Shown here piece after piece: positions 11,301-21,900 of a stretch of DNA of 64,000 nucleotides. Position numbers and translations under genes: made by a program. Within the stretch, counting starts at the first letter, position 1; every line of letters starts with the position of its first letter. The stretch comes from Colius striatus (lineage: Eukaryota; Chordata; Aves; Coliiformes; Coliidae), in NCBI RefSeq assembly GCF_028858725.1, contig NC_084759.1, positions 98,514,362 to 98,578,361 on the forward strand, read 5' to 3'. The notes beneath the pieces are model-generated. The model saw only the letters and a program-made list of their open reading frames with translations, was not told where the DNA came from and did not search any database.

Positions 11301-11784
11301 ACTCTTTCCTCAGTGTTTGTATGTGGAGAATATCTGTTAATCAGCTCTAAAACTGTAATCAAGAGGAAAAAAAGCTTGTTTACCTGCTCTTACATCAGAG
11401 CTATGTTGGAAAGAGTGGTAGTGAGTCCAGTAACGTTCTAGTTTACAATTTCAGTTTATCTGCCTTCTCCTACCCTTGGTGTTGCTAAAAGCTGTTTTGG
11501 CAGAACATTTAGTAAGGTTAAACCTTATGCATAACTTCTCCAAGATGGAAAAGACCTGTCTCCAGTGTAGTTTATTTTTTATCACTACCCACATCCAATC
11601 CTATGCTGAAACAAAGTAAATACTGGTGTAGACTGCAATCTGTGAGAGCTTGCTTTAGCTTGCCACCTTTAACTTTTAGTTTTCTTTGAATAGCAGATGA
11701 AGAGGTTGGAATAGAGACTAATATGACTTTTCTCTCCCTCTCCTTCTTCCTTCAGAGCCCAATTTTGAGGAGACTCCAAAATGA
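8227..11784 (+). CDS. ATP5PF: ATP synthase-coupling factor 6, mitochondrial (F6 subunit)
   Basis: Complete coding sequence, join(8227..8396, 9568..9692, 11756..11784), 324 nt or 107 residues plus stop; the human protein has 108. The first ~32 residues form a basic, Arg/Ser-rich mitochondrial presequence (LRRNIGFSAV). The mature part starts near KELDPVQKLFVDKIREY, the hallmark F6 segment, then GGPVDA and the C-terminal KFPEFKFEEPNFEETPK. F6 is part of the peripheral stalk linking F1 and Fo of ATP synthase at the inner mitochondrial membrane. The ATG has A at -3; a second ATG lies two codons on. All three junctions are GT-AG and in phase (170, 125, 29 nt). Compared with human F6 there are two extra residues (AK) before ELDP and a shorter tail. 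The gene diverges from GABPA and converges with JAM2. Confidence 0.96.
9568..9692 (+). CDS. ATP5PF: ATP5PF second coding exon
   Basis: 125 nt from GTTTTAG to GAGG|GTGAGT, encoding QAGGPVDAGPEFQKD onward to FPEFKFE. Confidence 0.94.
10478..10690 (+). mobile_element. LTR fragment (avian endogenous retrovirus), plus strand
   Basis: The text GCAAGGCTTTGGTAGCGGGA, then GGGGTGGCCTCTTACCAGGA, then a degenerate TATA-like ATATTTTTTAAA, matches the 5' part of the same LTR family found in reverse at 53.7, 55.1 and 57.6 kb. It is non-coding and truncated, within ATP5PF intron 2. The rest of that intron (9693-11755) shows no other recognisable feature. Confidence 0.6.
11756..11784 (+). CDS. ATP5PF: ATP5PF last coding exon
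   Basis: 29 nt after a strong pyrimidine-tract acceptor (CCTTCTTCCTTCAG), encoding EPNFEETPK and a TGA stop. The exon continues as 3' UTR to the poly(A) signal at 11856. Confidence 0.93.
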
Positions 11785-11855
11785 TCTCTGCAGCTCGTAC
11801 ACCAAATAGCAGCGTACATCCATGGAGCTGCTGAACATAGCACCAGTTGTAACTT

Positions 11856-11861
11856 AATAAA
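11856..11861 (+). terminator. ATP5PF: Poly(A) signal of ATP5PF
   Basis: AATAAA 72 bases after the stop codon; cleavage is expected near 11875-11885. Confidence 0.85.
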
Positions 11862-11885
11862 TGCAGTATTTCAGTTTGATTTCAG

Positions 11886-12298
11886 AAGTGTGAATAAGTT
11901 ATTTACTGATGGTGAGCATAGTGGGCTTAAGTGACTGAGGCACCTCAGTAGGGTTCTTCAGTGTTAAGTACACATGTCCTTGGCCAAGCTACATTGAGTG
12001 CTGAGAACATACAAACACTGATAATGATACACAAAGAAGGAACTATGTGTGTATTGTATCCAAAAAGCTTCCACAGAAACCCCATGAACCTCTAAATCTG
12101 TAGCAAAGCCCTATAGAAGTGATGGTCCTGTACAGCCAAAACTACAGTCACAAATACAGTGATTTTACACTGTATCAATGGACACACAGATGATGCTATG
12201 TCACTCAAAGAAGCAACTGCAACCTGTTAACAACATTGAGACATTTACATTTCAGTAACTGAATTATTGACACAAACACTTTAGATTTTGAGGAACCA
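11886..12298. other. Gap between convergent ATP5PF and JAM2 3' ends
   Basis: About 400 bases of AT-rich DNA with no open frame or repeat that I recognise. It separates the ATP5PF cleavage region from the distal JAM2 poly(A) signal, so the two genes are tail-to-tail and nearly touching. Confidence 0.6.
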
Positions 12299-12304
12299 TT
12301 TATT
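12299..12304 (-). terminator. JAM2: Distal candidate poly(A) signal of JAM2
   Basis: AATAAA on the minus strand (TTTATT on plus), about 660 nt after the JAM2 stop codon. Confidence 0.5.
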
Positions 12305-12482
12305 AATGATGCTTCAACAGTTAAGGTCTGGATACCACAGCTTGAGTTCTGGCATGATTCTTCTTCAGAATGAAATTAATCTATAGTCTACAGCGAGAGG
12401 TACACTTCCTTGTTACAGAGAAGCTGTAGGCATTTTCTATTAGACAGGAGTAAACACTGCTTGAGCTTCAATTACAGGAAGC

Positions 12483-12488
12483 TTTATT
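12483..12488 (-). terminator. JAM2: Proximal candidate poly(A) signal of JAM2
   Basis: AATAAA on the minus strand, about 480 nt after the stop. Either this or the signal at 12299 could end the transcript. Confidence 0.5.
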
Positions 12489-12964
12489 CTGTCAGGATAC
12501 TGAGTTTAAGTCTGCATCATGACTTATGCACTTACAAATGGCTTTGGCAGATCTAATACAGCATCACGGTACTAAGTCAGAATTGCTGGAGGGTTTGAGC
12601 CCTTGACAATGGTGGAGACATTAAATGTTAGCAGCAGCAAGGTAAGGTGTGAAGTTATTTGAATAGATTGTTCCAAGCTGTAAGGGTAAATCCTGTATTG
12701 TGGCATGTATACATTAACAAGGTGAGAATCTTCACGTAAATTGGCTTTTATATTCAATTTAGTTCTATCTTTAACTTAAAAGTTTTTTGGGGCTTTGTGT
12801 TTTTAAAAATCAATCACAATTAGGCTGACTCTAAACATTGGCGGTTTCTGTTTTCAGCATCTAGTACATGGAAACAATATTTACAGAGTAGAGGTCAAAA
12901 GATCCCTTTGATACTTTTGTATAACAAGTAGTCATTTGATGTCCCTCACAGAGGCTGAAATCTT

Positions 12965-12997
12965 CTAAATAACAAAGGACTCAGTATGCTTGAAATC
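12965..12997 (-). CDS. JAM2: JAM2 exon 10: PDZ-binding tail
   Basis: Only 33 coding nt, encoding [10 protein letters not shown] and a TAG stop, after a TTGTCTTTATTTAG acceptor. It corresponds to the DFKHTKSFII end of mammalian JAM2. The final four residues form the ligand for the PDZ domains of ZO-1 and PAR3. Confidence 0.9.
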   Translation of the reverse strand, partial: DFKHTESFVI

Positions 12998-15900
12998 CTA
13001 AATAAAGACAACAAGGTTACATTAGTAATAGTTAAAAAACTCTAACCAGACTAACCTTTGGTGTACATTTCAGAAGAAACTGAGGCATCAAGACTGAGAA
13101 GAAGGATCCCTGAAACACTGTTAGTTAACGTTTAACTCTCTTCTGGAAAGGGAAGTCTACAGAATGCACTGCTACACAGAACAGAAGTAGTGGCCGTTAA
13201 AAAAAGTACCAGTATCCAACACTTTAAGCCTCCGATTTGTAAGTGCATTAATATTATAAACAACACAGTTTGTCTTCAAAAATCTCCTTCCCAGGCAGAG
13301 CAACCAGGTGGCTGGCCTCACTAAGTTTCTTGCATACATTCCAGGTGAAGGAATAAGCTTCTGCTATTTGATATGTTCTGTTTTGATTTAAAGAAATGAG
13401 TGGCCTTTGGTGAACTTTTAAGGCAACTAATGTAGCCTTAAAAACTCTAGATAGTGAAATAAAGTTGCTCCTAGCTGAAGCTTTAGCTGGAGCTCCATTT
13501 TTTTCCTGCTATAGCAATGTACATGTACATATCCTTGAGCACTCAAAGTGGAAGGGGGCAAAAGTACTTAGTTTAGCTTTCATGTTTAGGCAAGCTTTTT
13601 GACCCACATTAGAGGCATTAAAGCCTATTTTTTTCTCTCACTGCTGCCTTGGACTGTGTTGAGTTTCGTTGGTTAAGTGATGTGTACAAGCAAGACAGAG
13701 TGGAATTCTTCACAAGAATGGCACCCTTAGATGGACACTATAGTCCAAATACTGACAAGTAGTGTAAAGGTCTCACTTCTTTAGCAGGAAAATAATAATG
13801 AAAATGGGAAAGAAAGAATGAAAGAAGCCAATAGAAAAGGAAAATGTAGTAAAAAAAGTAGGTAAAAGATAACCAGGTAGAAATCTGGATAGTGTGGTAA
13901 AGAAAAACATGGCAAAGTCTGGAGCAAGGCACTAGTTGGATGGTACTTGAGCTTGGGTAATAGGAAGCTAGAAGTGCAAACAGAGAAGTTATCTGCAGGT
14001 ATTGGTGGCATGCGTGGTTTGGCAGGTGTGTAGGGGTCTGTGTGTAAAAACATCACTGATCTAAGGAATTTTGACGACACCTAAAACTTTTTAAACATGC
14101 TACTGAATGCAAGATACTTGCCTTTTCACTTGTAGATTGATAGTTGGTCTTCTTTCTGTTAACAGAACAGGAAAGGAACGTAGGTTCAATAGTGACTTTT
14201 CTGGTGTTAGCTTCAACCCTTTGAAAACCTTATCTATTAATGCATTTTTCCAGATTTCCAGCAATCCTCAAGAGTTTTTGTCCCACTCTTAGAAAAAAAA
14301 AATTTAAGTAACAAATCAATTGAATTCTATTAGATAGCAGTCATTATCTGATGAACCACTGTCAACTTCCATAGCTTGTCTTTTCAAGTTCCGCATCTTG
14401 TCCAGTTTGTGGCCAGGATAAATCACACACATACTATTTAAAAGTAATATTTGTATTTAGTATGTTACTTTCTTTTTAACCTGCCATTACCTAGAAGTGC
14501 AAAGATAAACTTTTCCTTAAAGAGTAAAATAAAAGTTGGAGGCCAGTCTCCAATGAAGCACACAATTTTAGTCTCGTGTGGGAGGACTAAAATAGCTTCA
14601 GGAATTTGGACTTACTGCTAAGAAATTTAAGAGCCTAAAATAAATCCATATAAAAGGAGTAGATCAGACACCCTCAGAAAGTTTCCACCACTCTTATTTT
14701 TGCAAAACGTTTCCTGAAATAATCTGTAGGCATGGATATGAAGACAGTTCTGATCATCCTTTGTTCTGAAGAGGAGACAAATGCAGGCCTGTAGCTGAGT
14801 TAGGGGTGTAAACTACAACATCTCTGCACTTTCATCAAGAAATAATGCGTAATTTTCTGACCAGCACACTGGTTCTAATGAGGGAAACAGCTGATGTGTA
14901 GCATCAGGTTTATTTCAGTGTTCAAAACACTCACAAGATACTTGTACAGTGCCTCGGGCTTTAAACAATCATCACAGATACTAAATCTTCAGACATGTAA
15001 ACTAAGTGAACAGTGATTTGTGTACTATTTGTATCAAAATACTTACTGGGAAGAGCTTTCCTCTGGAAAAAAAAAAAAAGAAAAAAAAATTAGCACAAGA
15101 ACATTTTTCTCAGGTGATTTAAAGTTCTTTTAAATAGTTCTTCACAACTTACTCAGGTCTTCAGTGAACCAAATATCTCTTTGGCGAATGAGTTTAAACA
15201 GAAAAAAGATTAGTTGCCTTGCAAAGTTCAATGAACTTCCAAACAGAACCTCTGATAGCCTGTTACTTTCAGGCAGCAGACTTTTCTCAGACCCTGACAT
15301 TTGGCATTTCATCTTGCTGTGCTGAACTGTACATGCACTAATGTAAACGCTGTGGAGAGGGTTGCTTGGTGCCCAGCTTTTTGCAGCAAGCCTTAAAAGC
15401 ACTTTCTGCATGTGTACTTTCGCAACGACCCAGAAGAGGGAGACAGTTAATTTAGTTCATCAGAACTCGGCCGTTCAGATTTTGTAGATGAAAAGTAAAC
15501 TTGCATGGCTTGTTTTAACTTCACCTTTCTTACACATTGCCTCTCAACACTAGAGCACAGAGGCTCCAGGAACCAGGGTTGGGCTCGTTGCTTTCCCTAC
15601 ATTGCTGTTTGGTAGCCTTATGCAACTGCACAAACATCTCTGTGACATCCTTGAAGTATCTTTTGCAGTAGAAGTTGGTAGAAAAAAAATGGCTGCACCA
15701 AAAAGCTGCTGTTGCAATACTGTTTAGCTTTAGTACTATGGAGTTTGAGCCTTCAGGAAAAGCACAACACACTATAGTCAGCAGAAGTACGGGCTTTTTA
15801 ATTTTCTTTTTTTGACACAGGGGAGAAGTGGTTTCATTCTACTTACTTGTAAAGTAGCCTTTTTTTTGGGCATAAAATACTCCAAGGCCACACAGTGCCA

Positions 15901-18900
15901 TTACCAGAGCCACAATTACTGCAGCAGCGATGATGCCATTTACATTAAGGTCATCTGTAATTATAAAACATAAGTCTGATGTTGTAAGAATTTCCATTGG
16001 CTGGATTTTTTTTTTTCCATCATTACTACAGGCATCTTTTGTATCTATAGGTGGTCTGTGGCCCCAATCTGCCAAGTTAATTTGTAGCAGTTGGATGTGG
16101 ATAAGTAGTCCAAAAGCACTATGATATCATAGCCACATTAACAGGAGTGCTTGATACACTTTAGTTTCTTAGTTTAGCTCAAAAGTAAAGAAATAATAAG
16201 AGAGGTCAAGGGACACGTACTCCTCATTATACCTATCCCCAATAAGTATTACTCAAGTCATATGTCTCTAAGCGAAGATATATTGTAATCTTTTAAAAAA
16301 GTATTCAACACAATGAAGGCCAACAAATATTTCAGTGCAGATGTCTAAACTCTACACTGGCCTATCAAAACATCTCACCATTTTCCTTTTGAAGGTGATG
16401 ACCCTTGCCCATTTCTGGATATAATCACTAAGATCTTCAGACAGTCATCCATTTTAGAAAAATAAAACCCAAAACATTTTCATAGTTTTTTGTTATATGT
16501 CCAATTACTTATTTGGATCCTGGCTGCATGCATACATTAATATATGTTTGGGAATTTTACCCCCAGACTCATCAACTTTTGTGCATTGGTTGACAGGACC
16601 AATTTAGGACTTCAGTATTTCCACAGCAGAGGGATTCTGTCTTGGTAGCTTGTCAAATACGTGTTCATAATCAAACAGGAATGTATTAATAGCTGAAAAT
16701 CCCTATATCATGGCTAGGTTCTAAGAGAGCACCAGACAATTACTTTATGGAATACTTGCACATGAATTTCTGTGCAGTATTTGCTAGGATCTGTTACCAT
16801 CTGCTTTCCTATCACATCTGCAAGAGCTAGTTTTAATTCTGCAGAAACATTCATACATTTTTGGTTATTACAGACAATGCATCTCCAGCCTTTGCTAAAT
16901 TCTTTATTAGTTAATCAATGCTACACTTATGCTGTGCAAGCAGAAAAGAAACAGGCAGCACAACTCTAATTTCTTTTTTAAGATAACACTGACTTCCTCT
17001 AGCAGGTATAAATGAGTCAGTTAAATTTCAGAACTCTTACATTAAGTTCTCACATGAACATATCTTAAAAGGGAGACTTTTCATAAAGAAAAGTACATCA
17101 CACCATCCACAAAAGTATTCTTAAATATTAAAACTTGCACACAGATACTGCTGTTCCATGAAGTTCAGTGTTTAGCAACCTAAAGGCTGGCAACTGCAAT
17201 AATTTAAAGGTACTAAACTAGCTGCTTTTCTGTGAAATGCAGTGAGATATGTTTGTGCTGTAAGAAAGGAGCCACAGCAACTACACATGAGGAACTAATT
17301 ATTATTCCTTCCTCAAAATAAGATAATTCAATCTGATCTTAACTTCTCAGTTGCATCATGTAATACAATAATTCCTACTGCAAAACTGTTTTCTGCCATT
17401 ATTTTCTTTGACACATACCAACTTGCATTCGTTTCACTGAGCATTTCTGAGATAATCCAATCCCATTGTAGGCTTCACAGAAATACTCTCCAGTGTCGTT
17501 CTTTGTAACTGTGTTAAATAGCTGTTAAGACAGAGTCCAAAACCATTATCACAATAGAAAAACATTCATAATTTCCTGCGGGATAGAAATTTTGACATGT
17601 CAACAAGGGGGATTCATTTTTTTTTAAACAAACATCTGAAACAGAACGAGAAATTCTGCTCCAGTTTGACCTCGTAATTCAGATCACTTAACTACAGCTT
17701 CTGGTCTAAGAAGGTCTTTTACATGGACATTTTAACTAGATTGAGTGTATCTACAAGGAGATTCAGTGGATCAGTAGTTTCCATTAAAATGGATTTTCTT
17801 ATACATGATCCAATTTCAGAATCTCTAAAATTGGAATATTTTATTATTTGACAAAAACAACAACAAATTTTTAAAAAACACATACTACAAAAAATATGGC
17901 ACTTACTCTCTTCTTCTAATAAAGAAATGCTGAACTACTATTGAATCCTATTACTATCAAAAAGAAAATAAGGAAGAGATGGACAGAGACTGACCTCACG
18001 TCAATTCCAATCTTTCTATGTATTTATTTTTTTAAATCATTAGACTTGTTCACTTTTTTCACTTTACTATATCACATACTTCAAAGCTAAAGTCATTAGT
18101 AATTTTGAGTAGTTCACCTAATTTTCACAGCACCTCTGAATATTTAGTCACACTTCACTTTTCCATGAGAACTGGCTGAATGGCAGAACCCAGAGGGTGT
18201 TGATCAATGGCACAGAATGGAGTTGGAGGCCTGTGGCCAGTGGAGTTCCACAGTGATCGGTTCTGGGGCCAGTCTTGTTCAACATCTGCATCAGCGACCT
18301 GGATGAAGGGACAGGGTGTACCCTCAGCAAGTTGGCTGACGACACCAAACTGGGAGGACTGGCTGATTCCCCAGAAGGCTGTGCTGCCATTCAGCGGGAT
18401 CTCGATCGGCTTGAGAGTTGGGCAGAGAGGAACCTCATGGGGTTCAACAAGTGCAGAGTCCTGCACCTGGGGAGGAACAACCCCATGCACCAGGACAGGC
18501 TGGGGGTCAAACCCCTGGAGAGCAGCTCTGCAGAGAGAGACCTGGGAGTCCTGATTGATAATAAACTGAACATGAGTCAGCAATGTGCCCTCGTGGCCAA
18601 GAAGGCCAATGGCATCCTGGGGTGCATCAAGAAGAGTGTGGCCAGCAGGTCAAGGGAGATTCTGCTCCCCCTCTATTCTGCCCTGGTGAGGCCTCATCTG
18701 GAGTCCTGTGTCCAGTTCTGAGTTCCTCAGCTCAAGAGGGACAGAGAACTGGAGAGAGTCCAGCTCAGGGCTACCAAGATGATCAGAGGACTGGAGCATC
18801 TTTCTTATGAGGAAAGGCTGCAGGATCTGGGACTGTTCAGCTTGGAGAAGACTGAAGAGGAAACTCATTAATATTTCCAAGTATTTGAAATGTGCATGTC

Positions 18901-21900
18901 AAGGGGATGGGGCAACGCTTTTTTCTGTAGTGTTTAGTGATAGGACAAGGGGTAATGGGAAAAAGCTGAAATACAGAAAATTCCATTTAAAAATAAGGAA
19001 AAAATATTTCACTGTGAGGGAGTCCTGGCACAGGCAGCCCAGGGAGGGTGTGGAGTCCCCTTCTCTGGAGGTTTCCAAAACCCACCTGGATGTGTTCATG
19101 TGTGACTTGATCTAGGCAGACCTAGGCAGATCTAGGGTTGGACTAGATGATATTTAGAGGTCCTTTCCGACTCCTGCTATTCTAGGGTTTTCCTAGAAAA
19201 ACTCTGCAGAAAAATCTTAGCTGATAATGCATAGTGTGTAGAATGTATTCAATTACTTTTTAGAAGGATCAGCTATTGGGATCGGGATGAGAAAGATGGC
19301 CAGTTCTGAGGGGAAAAAAAATCTACTACTCAACCAAAAAGCTACTAAGCTTATGTATAGTCCTGATTCATTCCCACTAACTTCACAATTACTGGGCTAG
19401 AACTTGTAAACGCCCCTGGACTGCCCTTAGTGCTGCACTCCTATTGAGGTGCATTAAGTTGCTATTTCAGATTTTAAGGCATTATCAAATACAACTCTGT
19501 TGACATCCTGAGATATCATTCTCATCTGGCACTAGTTAGCTAACTGACAAGGTGAAATTTGTCATGCATTTTCAAGATTCTCCTCATTTATCACCCCTGC
19601 AGCCTTGCAAGTCACACAATTTGTCTGTATCTCTCAGCTTCTATGGCTTGTCATTGGTTTGAGGCAGAGGCTACCTTTTATGCTTGTTAGCATATATTTC
19701 AGCATGACATTGGTCTCTGACAAAGACCTTGTACATTTTTGGATTAAGACCCTGTGCATCATTATAAACAGTAAATTTGGTCTTCTTGACAGCTGGTGAT
19801 AACGGAGTTGGCTATTACACTTACCAGAGTGCCAGACTTCTTATTCATGGTGTAAGTTATGTTTGCTGCTTTAGCACTGCCTGTTCCTGTCTTTTCCAGT
19901 AAGGCAATACCATTTTTGTACCACTGGTACTCCGACGGAGGAGACCCCTCAGTCTCCTTACAGCTCAGTTCCACAACCGTCCCCGTCATGGCAGAGCTGG
20001 GGACCTCGCACACCGGAGTAGTTGGAGCAACTGGACAATGAAATTGCACCTGTTACACAGTCTCCTCAGTACTGTCTACACCACAACAGTTTGACGGTCA
20101 CTGGTGAGGAGATGAGCACTTGTGTATGTGCTTAGAAACTACCACATGTTAACAGAATGAGGTGCTGGGAAGGCACTCAAGGCAGAGCCCTGCTACTGGA
20201 GAGCACAGTAAAATGGAAGAGAAGCTTGCTTTCAGCCTCCCGCTCATCCATGCTGTGTCATCCTGTCTCCAATCTATACACACTCATCCAACCCCAGAGA
20301 GTTTGTTTCACTTTGTTTCTTGTATGAGGCCTCCTGCTCACAGAGGGAGCATGGATAACTCAGAGAATCTTCAGTCCAGAAAATCCTCCCTTCCCTGCCT
20401 CCCTATTTAAAAACAGAAGTGAGAAAGAGGGAAAAGATTTTTTAATTAAGTCAACTGGGTTTTAAAAAATGACTGTCAAAATTACCAAGACTGGCCACCA
20501 TCACAGTCGTCATGTAAATCCCAGGCTGACTGGTTACTAAATTTCATTTTAAATTAAAAACAAACTTTCCCACAGAACTGATTGTTACTTCTGCCTTGAA
20601 GATGAATGCCTCTTTTCCCATTTTGATTACGTGAACAGGAAGGGGTTTTTTTTTTAGTATCTTGAAGCTTAATAGAAGAAAACTAAGGGTGAAGAGGCAT
20701 ACACAGAATATTAAAAGCACAAGTGACACCTCAACAGACTTTCTTCTTGTCTGATTAAGATAAAAAGCAAAAATAAAGAAAAAGTGAAACACTAATTTAG
20801 ATTAACTTTCAAAAAATTTGTGAGCAAGATAGACACATACACATGCACTCTCTCCTTTTGGTTCTAAGATTTCTACTTTAAATGAAGAAGCTGCCTTTAA
20901 AAGAGGAAAGCTGTTGAGAGTGGAAGAAAGAAGGAATAAGTGAGGTTACCTCATTGTTGAGGCTAATCAGAAGTTCATTAATTTATCAACTTCTAAGAAG
21001 AACTTTGAGACTTCATTTATAGTTTTAAAAGACCAATTATTTTTATGTATAAACAATATACAAACTAAAAAGGAAATATTTTCTTTTCTTGCTATACAAA
21101 GAAAAAGGGAGAACTGCCAACCTTTACCACCTATCACTGGGAAAAACACCAGGAATAATGAAAGAATAATGTGCTCAGTATTCACTTTTCCTTCCCAACT
21201 GTAAAAGAAAAACAAAAAAACAGAAAGAACAACCCCTGCCCCCCCAAGCCAACACCATCAACCCTGTAAATGAAGTCTACAGTGCCTGGCTGGCATTGCA
21301 CAGACACTGCAGCAGTTTCTCCTTCCAAAAACAGGAGGAGACTGTAGCATACTGGAATGAACAGCTACTTAGGAATATTTGATAAGTGTTGACAGATGTT
21401 GACTTTCTAGAGCCATACACTGTGATCAGTTTATCCAGATTCTCAGCCACTGAGAGACTTCAGTTTTAACAGAAATGGAACTTTCACCACCACATAAATC
21501 AGCATACCTGCTACGTTTTGAGAACTAAACCCCACATTTATATCAACAAAATCCAAGTTGAAGTCTTTTCCAATGCAAGTGTGCATTTTGTAAAGTTCTT
21601 TTGTAAGGTATGTTGCAGAACAAATATATGAACACATGTTCACAAACCCATCCCAAAGATGATCCAAAAAGCCCAGCAGCCACACACCATATGGACAGCC
21701 CTATCTTTAACACTCTTTGCTATCATTCCATTTCATTATAGAAGCCCAAGTAATAAAAAGTTTGTACCCAATACTGTGAGTGTAATAGTAGCCTCTCCCA
21801 GGCGTTGTCCCTCTTCACTCTTTGCACTGATTTCACAGCGGTAGGTTCCAGAATCCTTTCTGGTCACATTTCTAATACGGATTCCAGTATTTAGCATCTC

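Noticed and set aside
13781-14080. 99-codon minus-strand frame after JAM2 exon 9
   Set aside because: The true JAM2 path splices from 14122 to 12997 and retains the conserved tail. This frame is hydrophobic low-complexity sequence from a purine-rich intron tract.
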